From the NCBI RefSeq assembly GCF_010731115.1, contig NZ_AP022616.1:3224001-3288000 (forward strand): a stretch of DNA of 64,000 nt, given 5' to 3'. Below, one piece after another: positions 7,694-15,840 of the stretch. The notes beneath the pieces are model-generated. The model was not told the DNA's origin. It ran no database searches and worked only from the letters and a program-made list of their open reading frames with translations. How positions within the stretch are numbered: position 1 is the first letter of the stretch; the number at the start of each line of letters is the position of its first letter. A program made the translations under genes and the position numbers. The stretch comes from Mycolicibacterium phocaicum. Lineage in GTDB: Bacteria > Actinomycetota > Actinomycetes > Mycobacteriales > Mycobacteriaceae.

Positions 7694-8317
7694 ATGCTCG
7701 ACTTCAGCACCGACACCCTCAGCCCGGAGGAAGCGCAGCGCCTCCGTTCCGTATTCGAGCCGCTGACCCAGTCCGTCCGCGAACTGATGGACGCGACCGC
7801 CCGCAGCGATGCCGATGCCGACACCATCGCGGCCGCGAAAGCCGAAATCGAGTCGGCCACCGCGCGGTTGCGCTCCAAGCAACTGGAGAAGACCTGGGGC
7901 CTGCGCTTCACCACCGAAGGCGAGTGGCTGCCGTGGACCAATGCCGTTGTGGGCCTGCGCAACCCGGTCGCGCCGCCGCTGACGGTCGTGCTCGAAGCAA
8001 CCGACTATGTGTGGTCCGAATTCTCCCTCGGCGCCGCCTATGAGGGCCCGCCCAACCACGCGCACGGCGGCGTCTGCGCCATGATCCTGGACCACGTGCT
8101 GGGTGAGGTCGCATCGAACGACGGCACCACCCGGTTCACCGGCACCATCAACGTGAAGTACGTGCGTCCCACGCCGCTGGGCAAGCTGCGGGCCGAGGCC
8201 CGCATCGTGCGCACCGAGGGTTTCAAGGCCTACGGGGTCGCCCACATCGCCGACGACCAGGGCGTCACCATCGAAGCCGAAGGTGTCTTCATCCAGCCCA
8301 AGTGGGCCCGCGGCTAG
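7694..8317 (+). CDS. Hotdog-fold acyl-CoA thioesterase (PaaI family)
   Basis: A 207-residue hotdog-fold thioesterase, expected to release acids from acyl-CoA thioesters in the cytoplasm. The family signature is clear: GPPNHAHGGVCAMILDHVLG near residue 117 carries the conserved HGG loop and the acidic residue of the long helix. It is followed by the GTINVKYVRPTPLG strand typical of PaaI/YiiD-type members. About 75 N-terminal helical residues precede the fold. The ATG at 7694 is chosen because a KstR-type palindrome ends eight bases upstream; no Shine-Dalgarno is visible. The stop codon abuts the next gene's ATG (TAGATG), so the genes are coupled. It is the first gene of a putative sterol or lipid operon. 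Confidence 0.85.
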   Translation: MLDFSTDTLSPEEAQRLRSVFEPLTQSVRELMDATARSDADADTIAAAKAEIESATARLRSKQLEKTWGLRFTTEGEWLPWTNAVVGLRNPVAPPLTVVLEATDYVWSEFSLGAAYEGPPNHAHGGVCAMILDHVLGEVASNDGTTRFTGTINVKYVRPTPLGKLRAEARIVRTEGFKAYGVAHIADDQGVTIEAEGVFIQPKWARG

Positions 8318-9250
8318 ATGGCGCGGTCGACTGGCGCCAGTGCCACCAAAGTCGCGAAAGACTGGCTCGACGCACATGTCCCTGACCAGACGGGCCGCAC
8401 GGTTCTGATCACCGGCGCCAACGGCGGTCTCGGTGCCGCCACCGCGCGGCATCTGGCGGCCGCCGGCGCCCAGGTGATCCTGGCCTGCCGCCGCCCGGAG
8501 CAGGCCGCGGCCCTCGCCGCCGAAATCGGTCCTGCCGCACAGACTCTGCACCTCGATCTGGCAGACCTGGACTCCGTGAAGTCCGCGGCGGCCGCATGCG
8601 GACCCGTCGACACCGTGGTCGCGCTGGCCGGGGTGTGCCACGTGCCGTACGGCCTGACCGTCGACGGCTTCGAATTGCACACCGGCATCAACCATCTCGG
8701 GCACTTCGCGTTGGTCGGCCAACTGCTGGACCGGATCACCGACCGGGTCGTGGTCGTCACCAGCCGCGCGCACGAGTTCGTCGGGCGGCCGGGATTCGGC
8801 AGGCTCATGCCCGCCGATCCGGGATGGCGGACCCGTCGCTACTCCGCTTTCGACGGGTACTGCCAAGCCAAGCTGGCCAACCTGCTGTTCGCCAATGAAC
8901 TGCAGCGGCGCCTGACGGCAGCCGGCAGCACGGTGAAATCGATATCCGCACAACCCGGTTGGGCCGACACCGACGCCGGCATGCACTCGGGCCGCAAGTG
9001 GGGCGACCTCTCGTGGCGCGCCTCGTGCCGGGCCATCGGCCAGCCGGCCGACGTCGCGGCCCTCTCGATCACCTACGCCGCCGCCGCGGATGACGTCGCC
9101 GGCGGTGGCTATTACGGACCCGACCGATTCTTCGGCATGCGCGGGCTACCGGCGCCGGCGAAGGCCGGCCGCGCGGCCACCGACCAGGCCCTGATGACCG
9201 CGAATTGGGTTGCCGCCGAACACCACACCGGTGTCCGGTACGACATCTGA
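8318..9250 (+). CDS. Short-chain dehydrogenase/reductase
   Basis: SDR-family oxidoreductase of 310 aa. The NAD(P)-binding motif TGANGGLG lies near residue 31, and the structural NHLGH block is present. The catalytic Ser is in VVVTSRAHE and the Tyr/Lys pair is in YCQAK, so all key residues are intact. The subgroup resembles retinol-dehydrogenase/protochlorophyllide-reductase-like SDRs common in mycobacteria. Translation starts immediately after the thioesterase stop with no gap. The gene lies between a thioesterase and a P450, consistent with oxidation of a hydroxylated lipid or steroid; the substrate is unproven. Confidence 0.86.
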   Translation: MARSTGASATKVAKDWLDAHVPDQTGRTVLITGANGGLGAATARHLAAAGAQVILACRRPEQAAALAAEIGPAAQTLHLDLADLDSVKSAAAACGPVDTVVALAGVCHVPYGLTVDGFELHTGINHLGHFALVGQLLDRITDRVVVVTSRAHEFVGRPGFGRLMPADPGWRTRRYSAFDGYCQAKLANLLFANELQRRLTAAGSTVKSISAQPGWADTDAGMHSGRKWGDLSWRASCRAIGQPADVAALSITYAAAADDVAGGGYYGPDRFFGMRGLPAPAKAGRAATDQALMTANWVAAEHHTGVRYDI

Positions 9251-9265
9251 CAACAGGAGCCGACC

Positions 9266-10627
9266 GTGTCAACCGACGCACCGGACGTCGCCCGGCTGCC
9301 CCTCGCCCCCGACGTGCCTCTGAGTCTGCGCGAGCGCATCGCCGCAATCCAGTTGGCGCACAGCGGATGTGAGACGTTCCGTGACGCCGGCGGGCCCGTC
9401 ACCACCGTGCGCATCGCGCCGAAGTGGATGATGCCGCCGATCATCGCCGTCACGTCGCCGCAGGGTGCCCGCGACGTCCTGACCGCCACGTACCCGGCCG
9501 TCGACCGCGACTTCCCGTTCATGACGGAACAACAGAAGCTCAACGGCGGCTCGCTGCTGAATTTCAGCCACAAGGAGTGGGTCGGGCGGCGCCGCATGCT
9601 GCAACCGGTGTTCACCACCGCGCGCATCGCCGAGCTCAACGAGCAGATGTATGACATCGCCACCGACGCCGCGACCTCGTGGCGCGACGGGTCCGAGATC
9701 GACCTCGACCAGGAGAGCCGGCGCATCACCATGCGGGTGCTCGGCCGCACCATCATGGGCTTCGAACCCGGTTCGTACACAGACGAATTGGTCGATCCAC
9801 TGCGCCGGATCAGCAAGTACATCGCCGACCGGGGCCGCGCCCCGGTGAAGCTGCCGAGCTGGGTGCCGACCAGGGAGCGCCGCTTCGCGGTCAGGTTCAA
9901 CAAGGTCGCACACGATCTCGCCGCCCAGATCCTGCAGGACTGCCGCACCGATCCGCAGCTGAGCGCTCCCCTGGTCCGCGCCATGATGGAGGCCCGCGAC
10001 CCCGAGACGTCAGAACCGTTGACGGACGAGGAAATCTGCCACGAACTCGTCATCTTCCTGGCCTCGGGACTGGAGACCACCGCGACGACGCTCGCCTACG
10101 CACTGTGGGCGCTGGGCCGTCATCCCGAGATCTTCGACCGGGTGGCGGCCGAGGTCGCCGCGGTCGACGAAGCCGCGCTGCGGACCAATCCGCGCAGCCA
10201 TCTGCCGTACACCGTCAGCGTCATCCAGGAGGCCCTGCGCCTGGGCGGCCCGACTCCCGCCGTGATGCGGATCGCCCGGCAGGACATGGCCGTCGACGGC
10301 TTCCGCGTCGATGCGGGCAGCATGCTCATGGTCGGCGTCTACGCCATGCACCGCGACCCCCAATTGTGGGACCGCCCACTGGAATTCGATCCCGATCGGT
10401 TCAGCGGCGGCCGCTCCCGGATGCAGTGGCAGTTCCTGCCGTTCGGCGGTGGGCCGCGGTCGTGCATCGGCGAGTTCTTCGCCCTGACCGCCGCAACCCT
10501 GGAACTGGCGTCGATCGTCCGGCACTGCCGGCTGACGTCGCGCAACGCCACGTTCCCCATCACCGCGCCTCTCACCATCGTGCCGGACGGGCCCATCCCC
10601 GCCCTGGTCCAGACCGTCAACGCCTAG
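9266..10627 (+). CDS. Cytochrome P450
   Basis: Soluble bacterial cytochrome P450 (453 aa) for monooxygenation of a hydrophobic substrate. The haem-binding signature FGGGPRSCIG carries Cys400 as the axial thiolate. The K-helix ExxR is E322-ALR325. The I-helix oxygen-activation motif is ASGLETT (266-272), with Glu-Thr in place of the commoner Asp-Thr. The GTG start has an AGGAG-type site upstream (about 9253-9258). No ferredoxin or reductase gene is adjacent, so electrons must come from elsewhere. It belongs to the KstR-motif operon between an SDR and a crotonase. The CYP family number cannot be assigned by reading alone. Confidence 0.92.
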   Translation: MSTDAPDVARLPLAPDVPLSLRERIAAIQLAHSGCETFRDAGGPVTTVRIAPKWMMPPIIAVTSPQGARDVLTATYPAVDRDFPFMTEQQKLNGGSLLNFSHKEWVGRRRMLQPVFTTARIAELNEQMYDIATDAATSWRDGSEIDLDQESRRITMRVLGRTIMGFEPGSYTDELVDPLRRISKYIADRGRAPVKLPSWVPTRERRFAVRFNKVAHDLAAQILQDCRTDPQLSAPLVRAMMEARDPETSEPLTDEEICHELVIFLASGLETTATTLAYALWALGRHPEIFDRVAAEVAAVDEAALRTNPRSHLPYTVSVIQEALRLGGPTPAVMRIARQDMAVDGFRVDAGSMLMVGVYAMHRDPQLWDRPLEFDPDRFSGGRSRMQWQFLPFGGGPRSCIGEFFALTAATLELASIVRHCRLTSRNATFPITAPLTIVPDGPIPALVQTVNA

Positions 10628-10636
10628 GAAGACGCC

Positions 10637-11614
10637 GTGCCACGACGAGCCCCGGTACGCACCGCCGAGCTGAACCTGGAAACCCTGACGCTGCAGCAGG
10701 ACGGCCGCGTCCTGACCGCGCGGTTCGACGACCCGCCCAACCACTTCCTGTCGCTGCGGCTCGTCAAGGACATGGACCGGCTGACCCGGGCCGCGGATCG
10801 GGACCCGTCGGTCGGCGCCGTCATCCTGACCGGCACCGGAGACAAGTTCATCTCGCACTCCGAACCCGAACAGGTGCAACTGTTCTTCCAGATGGCGACG
10901 CCGCCGCTGCCGTCACGCGCGGTGACGTGGTCCATCAAGCTCAACAACGCCGCCATGCGCGTGCCCGCCCTGCTCAGGGCCACCGAGACCCGCGGCGGCG
11001 ACTGGGGCACCGGCATCGTCTACAGCGCAATCCTCAAGCGGACCATCACCCGGATGAACCGGTCGGGCGTCGTCTACCTCGCGGCCATCAACGGCACGGC
11101 CCTCGGCGGTGGGTTCGAACTCGCGCTGTTCTGCGACCTGCGCATCGCGGCCGACGCCGACCGGGTCCGCATCGGCCTGATCGAGATTCTGGCCGGCCTG
11201 GTACCGGGAGGCGGTGGGAGCCAACGACTTCCGGCGATGCTCGGCATGTCCGCCGCGCTGGAGCACATGCTGGAGGGCCGCCCGCTCACCGCGCGCGAGG
11301 CGCTCGACGCCGGCATCGTGCACCGGCTCGCGCCTGCCCAGGGATTGCTCGACGACGTGCAGGCCACCGCGCAGCGCCTGGCCCGCCGCTCCCCCTACGC
11401 CATCGCGGCCGTCAAACGCGCCGTCTACTTCGGCGGCAACAGGTCGTTGTCCGCGGCCCTCGACTTCGAGCTCGCGGGATTCGTCGGGACCGGCCGCAAT
11501 CCGCGAAAGCACTTGACGGCGGACGCTTTTCAGCAGGACTACGAGACCATCGGCGACAGTCCCTTCGCCGGCCACATCGAGCCCTGGCTATCCGGCACCC
11601 GCGTCGAGCAATAG
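10637..11614 (+). CDS. Enoyl-CoA hydratase/isomerase family protein
   Basis: Crotonase-superfamily protein (325 aa), longer than the usual 260 aa because of an N-terminal extension and an insert. The oxyanion-hole segments are AAINGTALGGGFELALFCDLRIA (about residues 152-175) and the preceding loop. The glutamate region reads GLIEILAGLVPGGGGSQRLP, which keeps the Glu and Pro-Gly-Gly block found in hydratases. The GTG start follows the P450 stop by nine bases with AGGAAG as ribosome site. As the fourth gene of the operon it fits beta-oxidation of an acyl or sterol side chain. It could be a hydratase, isomerase or hydrolase. Confidence 0.87.
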   Translation: MPRRAPVRTAELNLETLTLQQDGRVLTARFDDPPNHFLSLRLVKDMDRLTRAADRDPSVGAVILTGTGDKFISHSEPEQVQLFFQMATPPLPSRAVTWSIKLNNAAMRVPALLRATETRGGDWGTGIVYSAILKRTITRMNRSGVVYLAAINGTALGGGFELALFCDLRIAADADRVRIGLIEILAGLVPGGGGSQRLPAMLGMSAALEHMLEGRPLTAREALDAGIVHRLAPAQGLLDDVQATAQRLARRSPYAIAAVKRAVYFGGNRSLSAALDFELAGFVGTGRNPRKHLTADAFQQDYETIGDSPFAGHIEPWLSGTRVEQ

Positions 11615-11623
11615 GCTGGACCC

Positions 11624-12028
11624 ATGCCGTCCGTCTTCACCATGATCATCAACCGCGACCTGCCGGGCCGATTCGTCTACGAGGACGACGACGTCGTCGC
11701 GTTCCTCACCATCGAGCCCATGACGCCGGGTCACACTCTGGTCGTGCCCCGGGCCGAGGTGGACAACTGGCAGGACGTGGACCCCGAGCTGTGGGGCAAG
11801 GTGATGGCCGTGTCGCAGAAGATCGGCCGCGCGGTGTGCACCGCCTTCGACACCGAGCGGGCCGGCGTCATCATCGCCGGGCTCGAGGTGCCGCACCTGC
11901 ACGTCCACGTGTTCCCGGCCCGCAACCTGTCCGACTTCGGGTTCGCCAACGTCGACCGCAACCCGTCGCCCGAATCACTCGACGAGGCTCAGGCCAAGAT
12001 CATCGCCGCCCTCGGCACCGTCGGCTGA
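11624..12028 (+). CDS. HIT family nucleotide-binding protein (Rv0759c position)
   Basis: Histidine-triad protein of 134 aa. The signature HLHVHVFPA carries the HxHxH triad with the catalytic central histidine, and the N-terminal block [11 protein letters not shown] is typical. Such proteins hydrolyse nucleoside phosphoramidates or adenylylated compounds in the cytoplasm. The first CxxC seen in many HIT proteins is absent here. It lies between the lipid operon and phoR, the same place as Rv0759c in M. tuberculosis. Its last 54 bases overlap the 3' end of the convergent phoR gene. Confidence 0.88.
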   Translation: MPSVFTMIINRDLPGRFVYEDDDVVAFLTIEPMTPGHTLVVPRAEVDNWQDVDPELWGKVMAVSQKIGRAVCTAFDTERAGVIIAGLEVPHLHVHVFPARNLSDFGFANVDRNPSPESLDEAQAKIIAALGTVG

Positions 12029-13489
12029 TTCGGCAGAGCCGGCCGCGCCGCCGATCCGCGGCAGGCGCACGGTGAATCGGCAGCCCTGCCCCGGCGAGGT
12101 CGTCACGGTGACGACGCCGCCGTGCGCCCGCACCAGCGAGTCGACGATCGAGAGCCCCAGGCCCGTGCCACCGCTGGTCCGGGTGCGTGACGAGTCCGTG
12201 CGGTAGAAGCGCTCGAAGATGCGGTGGGCGTCCTCGGCCGACAGGCCAGGGCCCTGGTCGCAGACCTCGAGCACCGCGTCACCGTCGATCGTGCCGACGC
12301 GCACCGTGATGCCGCCGGACTCCGGCGTGTGCTGCACGGCGTTCATCACCAGGTTGCCCAGCACCTGGCGCAGCCGGGCCTCATCGCCCAGGACCTCCGG
12401 GGTACCGGGGCCGTCCAAGAGTTCCAGCGACACCGACCGCTGCGGCGCGATGGACCGCGCGTCGTGCACGGCGTCGGTGGCCAGGATCAGCAGGTCGACG
12501 GGCCGCTGCTCCAGCGGCCGCTGTTGGTCCAGCCGCGCGAGCAGCAGCAGATCCTCGACCAGCAGACCCATGCGCCGGGCCTCGCTCTCGATGCGGCTCA
12601 TCAACATCTCGACATCGCTGGCAGCACCCTGCCGGTACAGCTCGGCGAAGCCGCGAATGGTGGTCAGCGGCGTCCGCAGCTCGTGGCTGGCGTCGGTGAT
12701 GAAGCGGCGCATCCGCTCCTCGGAAGTCCGCGCCGACTCTGCCGACTGTTCCGACGAGGCCACGGCGTTCTGAATCTGCGCCAGCATTCCGTTGAGCGCC
12801 AACGACAATCGGCCGACCTCGGTGCGGGAGTCCCGCTCGGGCACACGACGGTCGAGCTGACCCGAAGCGATGTCCGCGGCAGTGCGCTCCACCTCGTCCA
12901 GCGGCCGGAGGCTGCGGTGCACCGCGACGTACCCGGCGATGCCCAGGATCAGCAGCACCGCGGCACCGATACCCACCTGCGACCAGGCCAGCGCCCGCAC
13001 CGTCGACGCCACGTCGGACAGGTCGATCGCGACCGTCGTCAATTCCCCGTCCGGGCCGCGCACCGTCATGGCCCGCCACTTCACGTCGGAATGGTGGATC
13101 GAGCCGACCGTCGTCGGCACCGGGCCGACGTCATTGCTGTCCGGCAGCGCCGGCTGCGCGTCGTTGTCGTTGACAGCGATCCACACCCGGCCGTCAGGGT
13201 CGATGCCGCGCACGTAGAAGTTCGACGGCGGCCGCGCCGGATTCGGGCCCTCGATCGGGGTGGCCGGGATGCGCCGCGGTTCCTGCGCCCAGCTGCGCGA
13301 CGCGTCGAGCAGCGTCTCGTCGACGCGGTTGATCAGGCTGTGCTGCATGATCGAGGTGACGGCGACGCCGGAGGCCAGCAGGCCGAGGGCCGCCAGCAGC
13401 ACGGTCGCGGCGACCAGCCCCACCCGCAGCGGAATGCCGCGTGTACCGCGCCATGTCCCGTCGCTGCGCTCGCCCAGGTGGCGTGTCAT
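11975..13489 (-). CDS. phoR: Two-component sensor histidine kinase PhoR
   Basis: Membrane sensor kinase (504 aa) of the PhoPR system. Helices at about residues 22-46 and 169-190 flank an extracytoplasmic sensor domain. A HAMP linker follows, then the dimerisation/phosphoacceptor box ASHELRTPL with His269. The ATPase domain has N (NLVMNAVQH), G1 (DQGPG) and G2 (GGTGLGLSI) boxes. Sequence blocks around the H box match mycobacterial PhoR almost word for word. ATG 13489 is preferred over the GTG one codon upstream. It lies 35 bases downstream of phoP and is probably co-transcribed. The acidic C-terminal tail overlaps the convergent HIT gene. Confidence 0.95.
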   Translation of the reverse strand: MTRHLGERSDGTWRGTRGIPLRVGLVAATVLLAALGLLASGVAVTSIMQHSLINRVDETLLDASRSWAQEPRRIPATPIEGPNPARPPSNFYVRGIDPDGRVWIAVNDNDAQPALPDSNDVGPVPTTVGSIHHSDVKWRAMTVRGPDGELTTVAIDLSDVASTVRALAWSQVGIGAAVLLILGIAGYVAVHRSLRPLDEVERTAADIASGQLDRRVPERDSRTEVGRLSLALNGMLAQIQNAVASSEQSAESARTSEERMRRFITDASHELRTPLTTIRGFAELYRQGAASDVEMLMSRIESEARRMGLLVEDLLLLARLDQQRPLEQRPVDLLILATDAVHDARSIAPQRSVSLELLDGPGTPEVLGDEARLRQVLGNLVMNAVQHTPESGGITVRVGTIDGDAVLEVCDQGPGLSAEDAHRIFERFYRTDSSRTRTSGGTGLGLSIVDSLVRAHGGVVTVTTSPGQGCRFTVRLPRIGGAAGSAESADGAEGGDDLGLSLVE

Positions 13490-13524
13490 CACTCCATTGT
13501 TGGTGATGCCCCGCCAAAAATGTC

Positions 13525-14244
13525 TCAGCGCGGCTCGCGGAGCACGTAACCGACACCCCGCAACGTGTGCAGCAGGCGCTTCTCACCGGTGTCGATCTTG
13601 CGGCGCAGGTACGACACATAGGACTCGACGACGTTCACATCGCCACCGAAGTCGTAGCGCCACACGTGGTCGAGGATCTTGGGCTTCGACAGCACCGTGC
13701 CCGCATTGATGATGAAGTAGCGCAGCAGCGTGAACTCGGTGGGCGACAGCGACACCGGTTCGCCGGCCTTCCACACCTCGTGCGTGTCCTCGTCGAGCTC
13801 GATGTCGGCGAACGTCAGCCGGGCGCTGCGCGGCTCTTCGACCCCGCGGCCCGTGCGACGCAGGATCACCCGCAGCCGGGCCACGACCTCTTCCAGGCTG
13901 AACGGCTTGGTGACGTAGTCGTCGCCGCCGAGCGTCAGGCCGGCCACCTTGTCCTGCAGGCTGTCGCGGGCGGTCAGGAAGAGCGCGGGCGCGTCGATAC
14001 CGTCGGCGCGCATCCGGCGCAGCACGCCGAAGCCGTCCATACCGGGCATCATCACGTCGAGGATCACCGCATCGGGCTTGACCTCGCGGGCCTTGTCGAG
14101 CGCGGCGGGGCCGTTGGAGGCGGAGTGCACCTCGAAGCCCTGGAACTTCAGACTGACCGACAACAGCTCGACGATATTGGTCTCGTCGTCCACGACGAGA
14201 ATCCGCGCTTCGGGGGTCGCCTCAGGAACTGCAGCCATGGCCAT
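13525..14244 (-). CDS. phoP: Response regulator PhoP
   Basis: OmpR/PhoB-family response regulator (239 aa). The receiver domain has the phosphoacceptor Asp63 in VILDVMMPGMDGF, the acidic pair Asp19-Asp20, and the conserved Thr and Lys of LTARDS and YVTKPFS. The C-terminal winged-helix domain ends LHTLRGVGYVLREPR, essentially identical to M. tuberculosis PhoP. In mycobacteria PhoP controls complex-lipid synthesis, ESX-1 accessory genes and stress responses. The ATG at 14244 has a GAGGA ten bases upstream. A PhoP-type direct repeat lies in the promoter, suggesting autoregulation. It is divergent from the decapeptide-repeat gene. Confidence 0.97.
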   Translation of the reverse strand: MAMAAVPEATPEARILVVDDETNIVELLSVSLKFQGFEVHSASNGPAALDKAREVKPDAVILDVMMPGMDGFGVLRRMRADGIDAPALFLTARDSLQDKVAGLTLGGDDYVTKPFSLEEVVARLRVILRRTGRGVEEPRSARLTFADIELDEDTHEVWKAGEPVSLSPTEFTLLRYFIINAGTVLSKPKILDHVWRYDFGGDVNVVESYVSYLRRKIDTGEKRLLHTLRGVGYVLREPR

Positions 14245-14287
14245 GCAGCCATGGTCCTCGCAGGCCTTAAATCCTCCCTGCCTGGTG

Positions 14288-14305
14288 ACTGTGAAGATGC
14301 TGTGA
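14288..14305. promoter_or_regulatory. PhoP box in the phoP promoter
   Basis: Two 7-mers, ACTGTGA and GCTGTGA, are separated by four bases. On the phoP coding strand they read TCACAGC-N4-TCACAGT, matching the known mycobacterial PhoP direct repeat TCACAGC-N4-TCACAGC with one mismatch. The site is 44 bases upstream of the phoP ATG and 73 bases upstream of the divergent repeat-protein gene, so either or both could be controlled. Confidence 0.75.
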
Positions 14306-14340
14306 GTCGTACAGCCATTTGCCAGACCTCCCGCATCTCG

Positions 14341-14357
14341 GTCACATCAGATGTGAC
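14341..14357. promoter_or_regulatory. Perfect 17-bp palindrome before the repeat-protein gene
   Basis: GTCACATCAGATGTGAC is a perfect palindrome with a single central base, ending 20 bases before the ATG at 14378. Its position suggests an operator for that gene. The bound protein is unknown. Confidence 0.4.
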
Positions 14358-14377
14358 CGGCGCCATACACTGGGCCG

Positions 14378-15673
14378 ATGGATTTGGGTAAAGCCCTGTC
14401 AGACCTGGCCGCGGCGCCGCTGAAGATCGCCAGCGCCGGTCTGGAGATCGCCAGCGGCACGCTGTCCACCGTGCAACACGCGCTCGGCGACACCAGCGTG
14501 GGTTCGCCCGTCATGTCCATGCTCGGCCTCGACGACACGCTGAGCCGGGCCGGCCGCCTCACCCGCCTGGTCGACGACGACGCTCCGCTGGGCCGGGCGC
14601 TGGCACCGGGCGGTGTGCTCGATCGGTTGCTCCGCCCGGGTGGCCTGGTCGATCAGATCAGCCAGGACGGCGGCCTCCTCGACCGCCTGACCGCCGAGGG
14701 TGGCGCCGTGACCCGGGCCCTGGCACCGGGCGGCGTCATCGATCGGCTGACCCTCGACGGCGGCCTGCTGGACCAATTGACATCCGACGACGGCGCGTTG
14801 TCCCGCGTGCTCGCCCCGGGCGGCTTCGCCGAACAGGTGCTCGCCCCCGACGGTGTCGTCGATCGGGTACTCAGCGAGGAGGGCATCGCCGCCCGCCTGA
14901 TCGCCAAGGACGGACCGGCGGACCGCGTGCTCGCCGACGGCGGTGTCGTCGACCGGCTGCTGAGTTCGGGCGGCATCGTCGACCGGCTGCTCGAACCGGG
15001 CGGCCCCGCCGACCGCGTCCTGGCCGACGGCGGCGTCGTCGACCGTGTGCTGTCCACCGACGGCATCCTCGACCGCGTGCTCGCCCCGGGTGGGGTGGCC
15101 GACCGCGGGCTCGCCGAGGGCGGCGTCGTGGAACAGATGCTCGCCGATGGCGGCATCGTGGACCGGGTCCTTCGCCCGGAGGGCATCGCGGACCGATTGG
15201 TCGGCGAAGGCGGTATCGCCGACCGGCTGTTGGCCGACAACGGCGTCGTCGACCGGGTGCTGCGTGCCGACGGCATCGCCGACCGCCTCCTCGGCGATGG
15301 CGGGCCGGTCGACAAGATGCTCTCCGACGGCGGCCTGGTGGACCGCCTGCTGAGCGAGGGCGGCATCGCCGAACGGCTGCTCGACGAGGGCGGCGCCATC
15401 GACGTCCTCACCGCACCCGACGGCGCCCTGATGAAGTTGAACGACGTCGTCGACAATCTCAACCAGCTGGCGCCCGTGCTCGCCGGGCTCGCCCCGACCG
15501 TCGACAAGCTGTACGACGCGGTGCTCGTCCTCAACGACGCGGTGAATCCGCTGAGCAACATCGCCGGACGCATCCCCCTGAGCCGCCAACGCGGCAAGCG
15601 AGCCGCCAAGGCCGCAGCCGCGCGGCAAGTCGTCGACCAGAATGGGCAGGACCCGCCGATATCCGGCCAGTGA
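14378..15673 (+). CDS. Decapeptide-repeat protein divergent from phoP (Rv0756c position)
   Basis: A 431-aa protein of unknown function. Residues 1-74 form an alpha-helical start (MDLGKALSDLAAAPLKIAS). Residues 75-354 are 28 consecutive ten-residue repeats with consensus L-a-x-G-G-v-v-D-R-l and no spacing breaks. The C-terminal part (about 355-405) is helical and apolar, and the last 25 residues are basic. No signal peptide or clear membrane helix is seen. The place matches M. tuberculosis Rv0756c, also next to and divergent from phoP, and I believe they are related, with the repeat block expanded here. The periodic Gly-Gly turn and alternating apolar/Asp-Arg residues suggest a regular solenoid or filament-like rod. 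A PhoP box and a 17-bp palindrome lie upstream. Confidence 0.85.
   Translation: MDLGKALSDLAAAPLKIASAGLEIASGTLSTVQHALGDTSVGSPVMSMLGLDDTLSRAGRLTRLVDDDAPLGRALAPGGVLDRLLRPGGLVDQISQDGGLLDRLTAEGGAVTRALAPGGVIDRLTLDGGLLDQLTSDDGALSRVLAPGGFAEQVLAPDGVVDRVLSEEGIAARLIAKDGPADRVLADGGVVDRLLSSGGIVDRLLEPGGPADRVLADGGVVDRVLSTDGILDRVLAPGGVADRGLAEGGVVEQMLADGGIVDRVLRPEGIADRLVGEGGIADRLLADNGVVDRVLRADGIADRLLGDGGPVDKMLSDGGLVDRLLSEGGIAERLLDEGGAIDVLTAPDGALMKLNDVVDNLNQLAPVLAGLAPTVDKLYDAVLVLNDAVNPLSNIAGRIPLSRQRGKRAAKAAAARQVVDQNGQDPPISGQ
14600..15439 (+). repeat. 28 tandem 30-bp coding repeats (decapeptide array)
   Basis: The coding DNA has a strict 30-bp period over 840 bases, each unit encoding a variant of LADGGVVDRL. 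Gly at position 5 is invariant, and Asp8, Arg9 and hydrophobic position 10 are nearly so. Units differ at the DNA level, so the array is old or kept by protein-level selection rather than freshly amplified. Confidence 0.9.
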
Positions 15674-15721
15674 AGCTGACGGGTTAGGATTCGGGGCGGT
15701 TCGAGGTTTCTCGAACCGCAT

Positions 15722-15796
15722 GCCTCCCTAGCTCAGTGGTAGAGCGCCGTTCTTGTAAAGCGGATGTCGTCGGTTCAATCCCGACGGGAGGCTCCA
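15722..15796 (+). tRNA. tRNA-Thr (anticodon TGT)
   Basis: A complete cloverleaf is present. The acceptor arms are GCCTCCC (15722-15728) and GGGAGGC (15786-15792), followed by discriminator T and an encoded CCA. The D-loop region is AGCTCAGTGGTAGAGC. The anticodon loop CTTGTAA gives TGT, reading ACA threonine codons. The T arm is GTCGGTTCAATCCCGAC. It stands alone, followed 44 bases later by an HNH protein gene. Confidence 0.97.
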
Positions 15797-15828
15797 AAAG
15801 GAAGCGACCACTTGTCGGTGGCCCGTCG

Positions 15829-15834
15829 TAACGT
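15829..15834 (+). promoter_or_regulatory. Leaderless -10 element for the HNH gene
   Basis: TAACGT fits TANNNT and is followed by six bases and then the ATG at 15841, the usual layout of mycobacterial leaderless promoters. No Shine-Dalgarno sequence is present. The promoter would free the gene from tRNA transcription. Confidence 0.45.
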
Positions 15835-15840
15835 CCGCTC

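Noticed and set aside
9679..12075. A 798-codon open frame on the plus strand across the P450, crotonase and HIT genes
   Set aside because: It is the out-of-frame shadow of three real genes with complete motifs; its product is Arg/Pro-rich with no domain, as GC-rich shadows typically are.
14600..15439. Regular 30-bp DNA period as a possible CRISPR array
   Set aside because: The period has no conserved repeat separated by variable spacers; it is coding, in frame and conserved at protein level.
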